Shown piece by piece: positions 1-9,512 of a stretch of DNA of 64,000 nucleotides. This DNA is from Rhodopseudomonas sp. P2A-2r. Lineage in GTDB: Bacteria; Pseudomonadota; Alphaproteobacteria; Rhizobiales; Xanthobacteraceae. The notes below the pieces were generated by a model. The model was not told where the DNA came from. It worked only from the letters and a program-made list of their open reading frames with translations, and did not search any database. Both the position numbers and the translations under genes were made by a program. Every line of letters starts with the position of its first letter. The first letter of the stretch is position 1. Location: positions 930,001 through 994,000 of the forward strand of contig NZ_CP110389.1 of NCBI RefSeq assembly GCF_026015985.1, read 5' to 3'.

Positions 1-2
1 CG

Positions 3-1802
3 CTGCCGGCGATCACCAGCCGCAATGCCATGCTGCTGCCGACCTATAACGAGGATCCCTACCGCATCATGGCGCGGCTGCGCGCGATCTGGGAATCCGC
101 CGATGAAACCGGCCAAGGCGCGCAGTTCGACTGGTTCGTGCTCAGCGACACCACCGATCCCGCGATCTGGGTGGCCGAGGAGAAGGCACTGCTGCAGCTG
201 CGCCGCGAGGCCGGCGCCGAGCGCATCTTCTATCGCCATCGGCCGCGCAACATTGCGCGCAAGTCCGGCAATATCGAGGACTGGGTCAAACGCTTCGGCG
301 CCGGCTACGAACACATGATCATCCTCGACGCCGACAGCCTGATGACCGGCGACACCATCGTGCGCCTGGTCGCCGGCATGGAGGCGCATCCCGGCGTCGG
401 CCTGATCCAGACCCTGCCCATCGTGGTCAATGCGCGCTCGCTGTTCGCGCGGATGCAGCAGTTCGCCGGCCGGCTGTACGGTCCGGTGATCGCGTCGGGC
501 ATCGCGTGGTGGCACGGCTCCGAAGGCAACTACTGGGGCCACAACGCCATCATCCGCGTCCGCGCCTTTGCCGGCGATGCCGGGCTGCCGGAATTGTCCG
601 GGCGAAAACCGTTCGGCGGTCACATCCTCAGCCACGATTTCATCGAGGCTGCCCTGATGCGGCGCGCCGGCTGGGCGATCCACATGGCGCCGAAGCTCGG
701 CGGCAGTTTCGAGGAATGCCCGCCGTCGCTGCTCGACTTTGCCGCGCGCGATCGTCGCTGGTGCCAGGGCAATCTGCAGCATCTCGCAGTGCTGCCGGCG
801 CGCCGGCTGCACTGGGTGTCGCGGCTGCATCTGATGACCGGGATCGGCTCCTATCTGACAGCGCCTTTGTGGTTCCTGTTTTTGGTGCTCGGCATCCTGA
901 TCTCGTTGCAGGCGCAGTTCGTGCGGCCGGAATATTTCCCGAAGGGGTTTTCGCTGTTTCCGCAATGGCCGGCGCAGGATCCGGTCCGCGCCGCCTGGGT
1001 GTTCGCCGGCACCATGGGCCTCTTGATCGTGCCAAAACTGCTCGCCTACGTCCTGCTGCTGACGCAAGGCGAGAACCGCAGGCGCTTCGGCGGCGGCTTT
1101 CTGGTGTTGTTCGGCATTGTCTTTGAGACGCTGCTGTCCGGGTTGATCGCGCCGGTGATGATGATCTTCCAGTCGTCGGCGGTCGGCGAGATTCTGCTCG
1201 GCCGCGACGCCGGCTGGCAGGTGCAGCGCCGTGACGACGGCGGCGTGCCGCTACGCGAGGTCATCAGCAAATATGCGGTGCCGACCTTGTTCGGGGTGCT
1301 GATGGCGATCAGCGCCTATGCGGTGTCGCTGCCGCTGTTTCTGTGGATGACGCCGGTGATCGTCGGCCTGCTGCTGTCGGTGCCGGTGGCGATGCTGTCG
1401 TCGCGCCTGCTGCAAGCCGGCCAGCGCGCTGGCCTGTTCGGCACGCCGGAGCAGAACGCGCCGCCCCAGGTGCTGGTGCGCGCCAACGAACTGGCGCTGG
1501 CGGCGCCGGCCTACGGCACCAGCCCGCTGCACGAGCTGCGCGGCGATCCCGAGCTGCGCGAGGCGCATCTGCGGACGCTGGCCGATCAGCCACGCAACCG
1601 CGGCCAGATCGATTCCCATCTCGCCATTGCGCGCGCCAAGATCGACGATGCCGAGGATTTCGAGGAAGCCGTCGGCTATCTCAGCGCGCGCGAAACCTTT
1701 GCGGCGTTGAACAGCCGCACCGCGCTACAGCATCTGGCTGATTTGCCGGACAAGGCTCCCTGCGCCTTGCCGCATCTCGCGAGGGTTTCACAGCAAGAAT
1801 GA
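3..1802 (+). CDS. opgH: Glucans biosynthesis glucosyltransferase H, 5' end outside window
   Basis: Inner-membrane family 2 glycosyltransferase that builds the linear beta-1,2 backbone of osmoregulated periplasmic glucans from UDP-glucose. The reading frame is open to the left edge, so the N-terminus (and probably opgG) lies outside. 599 residues are visible. The nucleotide-sugar motif DADSL is near residue 110 and the QxxRW-type motif appears as RDRRWCQGN near residue 250. Several hydrophobic segments follow (about residues 280-300, 325-350, 365-395 and 420-455), forming the membrane channel part. A soluble C-terminal tail of about 140 residues ends the protein. The last 15 bases overlap the convergent sirtuin gene. 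The family assignment is secure. Confidence 0.93.
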   Translation: MPAITSRNAMLLPTYNEDPYRIMARLRAIWESADETGQGAQFDWFVLSDTTDPAIWVAEEKALLQLRREAGAERIFYRHRPRNIARKSGNIEDWVKRFGAGYEHMIILDADSLMTGDTIVRLVAGMEAHPGVGLIQTLPIVVNARSLFARMQQFAGRLYGPVIASGIAWWHGSEGNYWGHNAIIRVRAFAGDAGLPELSGRKPFGGHILSHDFIEAALMRRAGWAIHMAPKLGGSFEECPPSLLDFAARDRRWCQGNLQHLAVLPARRLHWVSRLHLMTGIGSYLTAPLWFLFLVLGILISLQAQFVRPEYFPKGFSLFPQWPAQDPVRAAWVFAGTMGLLIVPKLLAYVLLLTQGENRRRFGGGFLVLFGIVFETLLSGLIAPVMMIFQSSAVGEILLGRDAGWQVQRRDDGGVPLREVISKYAVPTLFGVLMAISAYAVSLPLFLWMTPVIVGLLLSVPVAMLSSRLLQAGQRAGLFGTPEQNAPPQVLVRANELALAAPAYGTSPLHELRGDPELREAHLRTLADQPRNRGQIDSHLAIARAKIDDAEDFEEAVGYLSARETFAALNSRTALQHLADLPDKAPCALPHLARVSQQE

Positions 1803-2597
1803 CAGCGCCGTTTCGCAGCGGTCTTCGACCTTGACGGTGAGCAACTCGTCGGCGCGGGTGCGGCCCATATTGATCGCGGCGATGGGCAGGCCGGCGCGGG
1901 CCGCCGCCTGCACGAAGCGAAAGCCGGAATAGACCATCAGCGAGGAGCCGACGATCAGCATGCCGTCAGCCTTGTCGAGATGCTCCAGGGCGGTATCGAC
2001 GCGGTCGCGCGGCACGGTTTCGCCGAAGAACACCACGTCGGGCTTGAGAATGCCGCCGCAGTCGGCGCAGGCCGGCACTTCGAAAGAGGAAAAATCATCG
2101 CTTTCGAGGTCGGCGTCACCGTCCGGCGCATCGCGCGCGTCGAGGGCGAGCCAGTGCGGGTTCAATCGCCCCATCTCGTCCTGCAATGCGCGGCGCGTAA
2201 TGCGCCGCTCGCAGCCCATGCAGCGCACCAGGTCGAGCCGGCCATGCAGGTCGATTACCCCCGCGCTGCCGGCGCCCTGGTGCAGGCGGTCGACATTCTG
2301 CGTCAGCAGGATCTCGCATTTGCCGATTTCTTCCAGCCGAACCAGCGCGCGGTGCGCGTCGTTGGGCTGCGCGCTGCCAAATCGCCGCCAGCCGATCAGG
2401 CTGCGCGCCCAGTAGCGGCGGCGCGTTGCGTCGTCGCCCATGAAGGCCTGGAAGGTCACCGGCGGCGTGCGTTTCCAGTTGCCCGCGGCATCGCGATAAT
2501 CGGGGATGCCCGACTGCGTGCTGCAGCCCGCGCCGGTCAGGACGAAGAGGCGCCGATGCCCGTTGACGAAGTCCCGAAGGACGCTCGAATCCATCAT
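1788..2597 (-). CDS. Sir2-family NAD-dependent protein deacylase
   Basis: Sirtuin that removes acyl groups from lysines using NAD+. The NAD-binding motif GAGCSTQSGIPDYRD is near residues 20-35. The catalytic TQNVDRLHQGAGS and the DLHGRL histidine come mid-protein. Two zinc-type cysteine pairs are visible (CMGC and CADC). About 269 residues, normal for bacterial CobB-type sirtuins. Two adjacent ATG codons (2595-2597 and 2592-2594) are the likely start; a longer start at 2633 would add an unconserved leader. No clear ribosome binding site is seen, so the start is uncertain. It is convergent with opgH and shares no obvious pathway with its neighbours. Confidence 0.9.
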   Translation of the reverse strand: MMDSSVLRDFVNGHRRLFVLTGAGCSTQSGIPDYRDAAGNWKRTPPVTFQAFMGDDATRRRYWARSLIGWRRFGSAQPNDAHRALVRLEEIGKCEILLTQNVDRLHQGAGSAGVIDLHGRLDLVRCMGCERRITRRALQDEMGRLNPHWLALDARDAPDGDADLESDDFSSFEVPACADCGGILKPDVVFFGETVPRDRVDTALEHLDKADGMLIVGSSLMVYSGFRFVQAAARAGLPIAAINMGRTRADELLTVKVEDRCETALSFLL

Positions 2598-2764
2598 GGA
2601 AAAACCATAGCGCCGGCCGGCCGAACTTGCCAAGCGCGTCCCTCCTTGAGGGCGCCCTAGGCAGGCCCGGCTTGGGGTAGGGCGTCTATGTGGGCATTTT
2701 CGGTTGAATTGAACCGGAACCGGTTTGGCGCGTTATGTGTGTCCAACCAAACAAGGAATTCGAC

Positions 2765-3007
2765 ATGGCCGGCACTGCAGGCATCAAAGAGCACATGGAA
2801 GTCATCGGCGCTGACGGCGTTCACGTCGGCACGGTCGATCATTTCGAAGGCGGACGCATCAAGCTGACCAAGAAGGACAGCGGCGAGGGCCATCACAAGG
2901 GCCACCACCATTTCATCGACGGCAGCCTGGTTGCGGAAGTCGAAGGCGACAAGGTGCGGCTGTCCGCCAATGCGGACGTGGCCGTGACCATGGAACAAGA
3001 GAAGTAA
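2765..3007 (+). CDS. Small DUF2171 (PRC-barrel-like) protein
   Basis: 80-residue soluble protein beginning MAGTAGIKEHM. It resembles the DUF2171 family, small beta-rich proteins of unknown role with the pattern MEVIGADGVHVGTVD then IKLTKKD. A histidine-rich stretch (HHKGHHH) sits mid-protein and could bind metal, which is inference. The start at 2765 follows an AAGGA ribosome binding site; the in-frame upstream codons from 2735 look like leader sequence. A strong hairpin terminator follows the stop, so it is probably monocistronic. Confidence 0.8.
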   Translation: MAGTAGIKEHMEVIGADGVHVGTVDHFEGGRIKLTKKDSGEGHHKGHHHFIDGSLVAEVEGDKVRLSANADVAVTMEQEK

Positions 3008-3030
3008 GTCGTCGCTGCATTTGCAAACCA

Positions 3031-3060
3031 ACAGCGGGCCGCTCGGTCCGCTGTTTTATT
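3031..3060 (+). terminator. Rho-independent terminator after the DUF2171 gene
   Basis: A ten-pair stem (ACAGCGGGCC with GGTCCGCTGT, one G-T pair) around a four-base loop is followed by TTTTATT. It ends the small plus-strand gene and overlaps the last bases of the convergent SDR gene. Confidence 0.8.
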
Positions 3061-3909
3061 GGCCCTCGCCGCCCCGCCATAGCGCCCCGAGGCCCTCGCG
3101 GTAGGTCGGGTAGGCCAGCGCGACGCCAAGATCCTGCTTCAGCCGTGCATTGGTGCAGCGATTGCTGGTGGCATAGAAGCTGCGCGCCATCGCACTCATC
3201 TCCGCATCTTCAAAAGCAACTTCTGGCGGCGGCGCGATGCCCATCAGCGTCGCGGCATAAGTAATGACCTCCTGCGGCGGCGCGGGCTCGTCGTCGCACA
3301 CGTTCCAGATCCCCGCCTTCGGATGCGCGAACGCCGCCGCGACCGCGGCGGCGATGTCATCGACATGGATGCGGTTGAACACCTGGCCGGGCTTGACGAC
3401 TCGCCGTGCCGTGCCCGCCCCGAGATTGATGAGCGCATTGCGACCGGGACCGTAGATGCCGGCCAGCCGCAGCATTGTCGCCCGCTCGCCAGCAGTGGCG
3501 CGCCACTGCGCCTCGGCGTCGATCCGCATCCGGCGGCGGCCATCGCCGGACAGTGCCGCGGTCTCGTCGATCCAGCCGCCGCCATGGTCGGCATAGACAC
3601 CGATGGTCGACAGATAGACGATGCGGCGAATCCGGCTGGCCGCGATCTGCGAGCCAAACGCGGCGAGCACCGGGTCACCGTTGGGGCCGGGCGGCACCGA
3701 GACCAGCAGCAAGTCGGCCTCGGCGATGCGGGCTGCGAGCGCCGGATCGGAGCCGTCGCCGCCGAACAGTAGCAGTTCGAGATTGGCGCCTTGCCTGGCT
3801 TGCTGCTTTCCGCGCTGCGAACGGTGGCGGTGATATGGGAAAAGTCGCCGGCATGGCGATCGATGAAGCGCTGTGCGCTGTAGCCGAGCCCGAACACCAA
3901 GAGACGCAC
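3056..3909 (-). CDS. SDR/NAD-dependent epimerase-type protein (YeeZ-like), frameshifted in this assembly
   Basis: NAD(P)-binding Rossmann protein of the extended SDR family. The N-terminal part starts at a GTG at 3909 after an AGGAG site and shows a reduced dinucleotide motif (LLVFGLGYSAQRF). After about 33 residues the frame changes. The rest continues in another frame from about 3806 down, including VYLSTIGVYADHGG, the RLAGIYGPGR motif and a C-terminal substrate-binding part. Adding one A to the coding-strand AAA at 3807-3809 restores a continuous protein of about 284 residues through AEKQQARQGANLELLLFGG. Nothing else is damaged, so this is either a very recent mutation or a homopolymer sequencing error. 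Substrate unknown. Confidence 0.8.
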
Positions 3910-3954
3910 GTCAACTCCTCATGGCCGGTGCGCCCCGGGCGATCGCGGAGGACG

Positions 3955-4431
3955 TCATTTGTCGGAACTATCCAACCGGAACTCGCGTTCGGTCACGTCC
4001 AGCCAGCTATAGGGAGATACGTCCGGGAAGTTCTCGACCGGGATGTCGGTCTCGCCGGAAGCTTTGTCGCGTCCGTAGTCGTAACCGGATTGCTGAGCCG
4101 CGGCGAGCCTCGCTTTCAGTGATGGATTTTTGCGCATCAGCGTCGCAATTCGCTTGCGCTGCTCCCGGATCGTCGCCTCCCAGCTGCGCGAGCGACGCTC
4201 CGGCTGGTAATCCCATTTGAGCATGTGCATGAACAGGATCGTGAGGGCGCTCTCCAGCCGTTCGTAGATTTCGTTGCCCACGTCGTCGATCTCCTCGGCG
4301 ATGTGATCGAGGTCGAGCTCGTCAAGTTTGCGGGCGCGGAGCAGCTCCGCCTGCCGATTGGCCCATGCGTAGAGGTCGTCTTCGTAAAGCGAAGACTGGT
4401 CTTGCGCGACGACGGAAGGTGAGGTTGGCAT
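3955..4431 (-). CDS. DUF29 domain protein
   Basis: 158-residue soluble, mostly helical protein. The pattern SLYEDDLYAWANRQAELLRARK near the N-terminus, LDLDHIAEEIDDVG near residue 45 and the tryptophan/arginine-rich middle (WDYQPERRSRSW) are typical of the DUF29 family. That family is common in cyanobacteria and alphaproteobacteria and has no established function. The gene stands alone between the SDR and hydantoinase genes on the same strand. Confidence 0.82.
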   Translation of the reverse strand: MPTSPSVVAQDQSSLYEDDLYAWANRQAELLRARKLDELDLDHIAEEIDDVGNEIYERLESALTILFMHMLKWDYQPERRSRSWEATIREQRKRIATLMRKNPSLKARLAAAQQSGYDYGRDKASGETDIPVENFPDVSPYSWLDVTEREFRLDSSDK

Positions 4432-4540
4432 CGTGCATCTCGGTTTCGCTTAACCTGAACGGCCGCCACGAACCGCGCCGGCCGCTTTAACAGTACCACA
4501 GAAACAGAACTTCAGAACCCGTCTGCTCTGCGCGCTTCGC

Positions 4541-6006
4541 CTACAGCAGCTTGGCGCCAAAATTCCGACGCTCGTCCATCTCCGCGACCATCCGGCCGCT
4601 CGGCGTGGCCGCCGGGCCGCCGTCGCGCAGCATCAGGCGGCCGTCGCCGGGCGTGCCGTGGAAAGCGTCGCCATCGACCAGCACGCGGCCGCGCAACAGC
4701 ACCGTGTCAGGCCAGCCGGTGAGCTCGCGGCCGGCGAACGGGGTGAAGCCGGCGAGGTCATGCATCATGGCATCGGTGAGCGTGACTTTTTTGCCGGATC
4801 CCAGATGGCGATGTCGGCATCCTTGCCGATGGCGATCGAGCCCTTCTTTTCCAGATTGTAGATCTGCGCCGGTGCGGTCGAGGTCAGCTCGACGAACTTT
4901 TTCAGGCCGAGGCGTCCCTTCGATATCATGGCGTCGAACAGCAGCGGCAACCGCACCTCCAAGCCGGGCAATCCGTTGGCGACCTGCTTGAAATTCGGGT
5001 TCGGCCCAGCGCGCAGCTTGCCGGTGTCGTCCATGCGATACGGCGCGTGGTCGGACGAGATCAGCTGCAGGTCGCCGAGATCGAGCGCGCGCCACAGCGC
5101 CTCCTGATCGTCCGTGGTGCGGGCCGGCGGGCTGCACATCCACTTGGCGCCTTCGACGCCGGGCTTGTCGAGGTCGTCGGCGGTGAGGAACAGGTATTGC
5201 GGACAGGTCTCGGCGAATATCTTGACGCTGCGGCCGCGGGCTTCGCGGATCACTGCGGCGCCCTCGCGGGTCGAGACATGGAAGATCATCACCGGCTGGT
5301 CGAGCAGTTCGCTGAAGGCGATCAGCCGGGTGAAGGCTTCGGATTCCGAGACGCGGGCGTGGCTGACGCCATGATATTTCGGAGCCGTATAGCCCTTGTC
5401 GAGCAGGCGCTTGACCATCCACGAGATGACGCCGTGGTTTTCCGCGTGGACGCAGACCAGCGCCTTGGCTTCGCGGGCGGCGGCGAGGATGTCCAGCAGC
5501 TTCTCGTCGTCGACCCGCAGCCGGTCATAGGTCATGAAGATCTTGATCGAGGAGAACCCCTCGGCAACCAGCGCCGGAATGTCCTGCGTGATCACCTTGT
5601 CGGTGACGTCCGAGACGATCAGGTGGAAGCCGTAGTCGATCATGGCGCCGCGCTTCGCGAGCGCCTTGTAGTCGTTCACCACGGTGATGGCGTCCATGCC
5701 GACATGCTGGGCGGCGAAGGAGATCACGCTGGTGGTGCCGCCGAATGCCGCCGATCTGGTGGCGCTTTCGAACGTGTCGGCGTTCATGATGCCCGCTGCG
5801 GACAATTGCTCGATATGGGCATGGGCGTCGACGCCGCCGGGAAGCACCAGCTTACCTGTTGCGTCGATCTCGGTCTTGCCGCCGGCGAGGCCCTTGCCGA
5901 TTGCCACGATGGTTTCCCCGACAATGCCGACATCGGCCGCAAACACGTCGCTGGAGGTGCCGACGGTGCCACCGCGGATAACCAGATCGTAGACCGGAAC
6001 GGACAA
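4541..6006 (-). CDS. hydA: Dihydropyrimidinase / D-hydantoinase, frameshifted near the 3' end
   Basis: Zinc amidohydrolase that opens hydantoin or dihydropyrimidine rings to N-carbamoyl amino acids. Metal ligands are visible in order: DAHAHIEQ, the carboxylated lysine in SIKIFMTYD, HAENHG, FHVSTREG and SSDHAPY. It starts at a TTG (6004-6006) with AAGGAG six bases upstream. At a run of six T's (coding A's, 4787-4792) the frame breaks and the first frame stops at about 4765. One extra A gives WDPAKKVTLTDAMMHDLAG and a normal length of about 488 residues, ending at 4541. It is divergent from the hydantoin racemase 74 bases away, with the carbamoylase beyond, so the three make a hydantoin-to-amino-acid route. 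Confidence 0.88.
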
Positions 6007-6080
6007 GGTGAACTCCTTCGATTCAAGCTTTGATGCAGCGCACTTTCCGGCAATAATGCCGCCGTGACAAGGAGATGGAT

Positions 6081-6737
6081 ATGCGCCGCAAGAAGATCCT
6101 CGTGATCAATCCGAATTCCAACGACAATGTGACGCGGCATCTGGCGGCGGCGTTGCAACCGCTGGTCTTTGCGGACGGTCCGGAGATCGACTGCGTGACG
6201 CTGGCCGAAGGGCCCTTCGGCGTCGAGAGCCAGGCCGACGTGGACAGCGTTTCGATGCCGCTGCGTGCGCTGGTGGCGGCGGACAACTCCGCGGACGCCT
6301 ATGTGATCGCCTGCTATTCCGATCCCGGCCTGCAGGTCTGCCGCGAGGCGACGTCGCGGCCGGTATTCGGCATCGCCGAATCCGGCGTGCTGACCGCGCT
6401 GGCGCGCGGCGACCGCTTCGGCATCATCGCGGTGGCACAGCGCTCGATTCCCCGCCACATGCGCTACCTGCGCCAGATGAGTCTCACCGACCGCTGCGTC
6501 GGCGAGCGCCCGCTCAACATGACCGTGGCCGAAACCGCATCCGGCAGCGACACGCTGGAGCGCATGATCAAGGTCGGCCGCGAACTGAAGGATATCGACG
6601 GCGCCAATTCGATCGTGATGGGCTGCGCCGGCATGGCGCGGCATCGCGCGGCGCTGGAAGAGGCCATCGGCATTCCGGTGATCGATCCGACCCAGGCCGC
6701 GGTCAGCATGGCGCTCGGTGTGGTGATGTTTCAGTAG
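6081..6737 (+). CDS. Hydantoin racemase / Asp-Glu racemase family
   Basis: Racemase of the Asp/Glu/hydantoin family, about 218 residues. It begins with the family's ILVINPNSNDNVT motif and has the two catalytic cysteines in the usual places (IACYSD near residue 77, VMGCAGM near residue 182). In a hydantoinase cluster it would racemise 5-substituted hydantoins so that both enantiomers reach the D-specific enzymes. The ATG at 6081 is preferred over 6075 because AAGGAG ends right at 6074, leaving six bases of spacing. Its partners are the hydantoinase (divergent) and the carbamoylase (convergent). Confidence 0.85.
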   Translation: MRRKKILVINPNSNDNVTRHLAAALQPLVFADGPEIDCVTLAEGPFGVESQADVDSVSMPLRALVAADNSADAYVIACYSDPGLQVCREATSRPVFGIAESGVLTALARGDRFGIIAVAQRSIPRHMRYLRQMSLTDRCVGERPLNMTVAETASGSDTLERMIKVGRELKDIDGANSIVMGCAGMARHRAALEEAIGIPVIDPTQAAVSMALGVVMFQ

Positions 6738-6748
6738 GCTCTTGTTGC

Positions 6749-6792
6749 CCTCTCCCCGCCCGGCGAAGCGAAGCTTCGCTAGGCGGGAGAGG
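6749..6792. repeat. Palindromic repeat, CCTCTCCC family
   Basis: Outer arms CCTCTCCCCGCC and GGCGGGAGAGG enclose an inner GCGAAGCTTCGC palindrome. The same arms recur near 15.86, 15.97, 50.07 and 54.13 kb. Here it separates two convergent genes and may act as a bidirectional transcription end. Confidence 0.75.
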
Positions 6793-6802
6793 TAAGTGAA
6801 GG

Positions 6803-7732
6803 TCACTCCGGCGGCAGGATCACGCCGGTCTGCGATGTGATGCGGCCGTAGTGCTCGATGCGGCGGTGGCGTGCGAAGTCGAAGATGGTTTTCTTGCCGA
6901 ACTGCGTGGCATCGAGGTCGCAGGCGCACACCAGCAGCTCGTCGCCCTCGGTCTTGGCCTCGGCCATGATCTCGCCGTCCGGATTGACGATGAGGCTGCC
7001 GCCGATCAGCGGGAAGCCGTCCTCATTGCCGGCCTTGGCCACCGCGACCACGAAGGTCGAGTTTTGGTAGGCGCCGGCCTGCACTGACAGACGGTTGTGA
7101 AACAGCCGCTGCTCCGGACCTTCTGCCGCCTTCTGCGAGTTCACCGACGGGGTGTTGTAGCCGAGCACGATCATCTCGACGCCCTGCAGGCCCATCACGC
7201 GGTAGGATTCCGGCCAGCGGCGATCGTTGCAGATCATCATGCCGAAGATGCCGCCGAGCGCGCGGAACACCGGAAAGCCGAGGTCGCCCGGTTCGAAATA
7301 GCGTTTTTCCAGATGCTGATGGGTGCGCTCGGTGTCGAACTCGACATGGCCGGGCAGATGCACCTTGCGGTACTTGCCGACGATCTTGCCGGTGCGGTCG
7401 GTGAGGATCTGGGTGTTGTAGTGGTGACCATCTTCCGTCAATTCAGCGTAGCCGATCGACAGCGCGATATTGGCTTTGGCCGCGGCATCGAACAGCGGCT
7501 GCACCGCCGCGTTGGGCATCTCCGACTCGAACCAGCTGTCCACCTCGTTCGGGTCGGTCATGTAGTAGCGCGGAAAGAACGTGGTCAGCGCCAGTTCGGG
7601 ATAGACGACGAGGTCGGCACCCTTCGCCTTGGCTTCGGCCAGCAGCGCGAGCATCCGTTTCACCACGGCCTCGCGGCTTTCGGCTTTCTGGATCGGTCCC
7701 ATCTGGGCGGCGGCGGCGTTCAGGATGCGCAT
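6803..7732 (-). CDS. N-carbamoyl-D-amino-acid hydrolase
   Basis: Nitrilase-superfamily hydrolase, 309 residues, close to the length of known D-carbamoylases. The Glu-Lys-Cys triad is visible as VYPELALTTFFPR (about residue 47), KYRKVHLPG (about residue 127) and MICNDRRWPE (about residue 172). It converts N-carbamoyl-D-amino acids to D-amino acid, CO2 and ammonia. It follows the hydantoinase and racemase and completes the pathway. The start MRILNAAAAQMGPIQ is typical of the family. Stereospecificity is inferred from overall similarity, not proven. Confidence 0.9.
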   Translation of the reverse strand: MRILNAAAAQMGPIQKAESREAVVKRMLALLAEAKAKGADLVVYPELALTTFFPRYYMTDPNEVDSWFESEMPNAAVQPLFDAAAKANIALSIGYAELTEDGHHYNTQILTDRTGKIVGKYRKVHLPGHVEFDTERTHQHLEKRYFEPGDLGFPVFRALGGIFGMMICNDRRWPESYRVMGLQGVEMIVLGYNTPSVNSQKAAEGPEQRLFHNRLSVQAGAYQNSTFVVAVAKAGNEDGFPLIGGSLIVNPDGEIMAEAKTEGDELLVCACDLDATQFGKKTIFDFARHRRIEHYGRITSQTGVILPPE

Positions 7733-7915
7733 GGAGAAGGATCCATTTCGAGTGGTGACGCGAACAGCGGCGCCGGCCGGTGCCGACGCCGTTGTCCAAT
7801 CGAAACGCTTTCGCCAAAATCACCGGGCCGCGCAAGGTCGAATGATAGGCCGGTTGATCCGCGGCTTGCCTGTTTTGTCGTCAATCGCCGTGGGTCGGCC
7901 ACGGTATGCGGCGGA

Positions 7916-9265
7916 TCATTTCCCGGCTTCGAGCGAAGCAGCCTTGGGTCCGGCGGGGGTCACGCGCCACACCGTATTGCCGACGTCGTCGGCCACCAGC
8001 AGCGCGCCGTGCCGGTCGATCCTGACGCCGACCGGGCGGCCCTGCGCCTCGCCCTTGTCGTCGAGGAAGCCGGTGAGCACATCCTGCGGCTTGCCCGAGG
8101 GCTTGCCGCCCTCGAACGGCACGAAGATGACCTTGTAGCCGCTGCGCGGCTTGCGATTCCACGAGCCGTGCTGTCCGACGAAGGCGCCGCCCTTCATGCT
8201 GTCGGGGAACAGGTCTCCGGTGTTGAAGGTGAGGCCCAGCGAGGCGGTATGCGCGCCCAGTGCGTAATCCGGCACGATGGCCTTGGCCACCAGATCCGGC
8301 CGCTGCGGGCTGACGCGGACGTCGACGTGCTGGCCGTAATAGCTGTAGGGCCAGCCGTAGAAGCCGCCGTCCCGTACCGAGGTCATGTAGTCCGGAACCA
8401 GGTCGCTGCCGATCTCGTCGCGCTCGTTGACCGTGACCCACAGCGCGCCGCTCTGCGGCTGCCACGATGGGCCGTTGGGATTGCGTAGGCCGGAGGCGAA
8501 CACGCGGGAGGCGCCGCTGGCGCGGTCGATCTCGAGGATGCCGGCGCGGTCCTTCTCGGCCTCAATGCCATTCTCGCCGACATTGCTGTTGGAGCCGATG
8601 GTGGCATAGAGCTTGGTGCCGTCCGGGCTGGCGGTGAGGTCCTTGGTCCAGTGATGGTTGATCGGCCCGCCCGGCAGATCGGCGACCTTCACCGGCGCCG
8701 CGGTGATCCTGGTGTCGCCGTCCCGGTAGGGGAATTTCACCACCGCATCGGCATTGGCGACATAGAACTCGCTGCCGACCAGCGCCATGCCGAACGGCGA
8801 ATGCAGACCTTCGAGGAACGCCGTTTTGGTCTCGGCCACGCCGTCGCCGTCGGCGTCGCGCAACAGGCTGATGCGGTTGGCGCTGGGCACGCCAGCGCCG
8901 GCCCGCTTCATCACCAGGCCCATCACCCAGCCCTTGATGCCCTTGCCGTCTTCCGGCTTGGGCGGCGCATTGGTCTCGGCCACCAGCACGTCGCCGTTCG
9001 GCAGGACATAGAGCGTGCGCGGATGGTCCAGTCCCCTGGCAAAGGCGTTCACGGCCATGCCGCTGGCCGCGGTTGGCCTGGCGCCGTCCGGCCAGCCCTT
9101 GGCGGTGGCGATGTTGACGGTGGGAATCAGCGACTTCACCGGTTCGACCAGCTTCGGGCTGGCGCCAAAATCCTCGCCGGAGACGTGAGTCGCCTGTTCG
9201 TTGCAGGCAGCCAGCGGCAGCGCCAAAGCTACGAGACATGCGGACAGCAGAAACTTGTTGTGCAT
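7916..9265 (-). CDS. PQQ-type sorbosone dehydrogenase-family lipoprotein
   Basis: Secreted beta-propeller sugar dehydrogenase of the L-sorbosone dehydrogenase family, about 449 residues. A lipoprotein signal ends in LALPLAAC, so it is probably anchored in the periplasm. Propeller-type motifs follow: LDHPRTLYVLPNGDVLVAET, FGMALVGSEFYVANAD, NPNGPSWQP and GQHGSWNRKPRSG. The family oxidises sugars or aldehydes with PQQ, though many members have no assayed substrate. The start at 9265 begins MHNKFLL, a normal lipoprotein leader; the twelve residues before it were rejected. It appears to be a single gene. Confidence 0.85.
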   Translation of the reverse strand: MHNKFLLSACLVALALPLAACNEQATHVSGEDFGASPKLVEPVKSLIPTVNIATAKGWPDGARPTAASGMAVNAFARGLDHPRTLYVLPNGDVLVAETNAPPKPEDGKGIKGWVMGLVMKRAGAGVPSANRISLLRDADGDGVAETKTAFLEGLHSPFGMALVGSEFYVANADAVVKFPYRDGDTRITAAPVKVADLPGGPINHHWTKDLTASPDGTKLYATIGSNSNVGENGIEAEKDRAGILEIDRASGASRVFASGLRNPNGPSWQPQSGALWVTVNERDEIGSDLVPDYMTSVRDGGFYGWPYSYYGQHVDVRVSPQRPDLVAKAIVPDYALGAHTASLGLTFNTGDLFPDSMKGGAFVGQHGSWNRKPRSGYKVIFVPFEGGKPSGKPQDVLTGFLDDKGEAQGRPVGVRIDRHGALLVADDVGNTVWRVTPAGPKAASLEAGK

Positions 9266-9512
9266 GGAAGACCCTCTGATTGCAGAAGGCAAATGCCGCA
9301 ATGCAGTAAACGTTCAGATCGACCGCATGAATTTCGTGTGAAGCCGTTATCGTCGTTACCGGGTGCTCGTAGCTGACGCTGCTCGCGCCCGGGAATGAGG
9401 GTGATGACGGCCGCGCATCCCCCATGCGTGCTGCGGACATGGCAATGCGCGGAATCGGTGCTAGGGAGAATGGACGATTCCGGCGCGAACGACCGGGACG
9501 CCGGGAAAACGC

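Noticed and set aside
6739..6800. Riboswitch or small RNA after the hydantoin racemase
   Set aside because: The fold is fully explained by the palindromic repeat that recurs elsewhere.
5784..6929. A 381-codon minus-strand frame across the hydantoin racemase
   Set aside because: Histidine- and arginine-rich shadow of three real genes and a repeat; no coherent fold.
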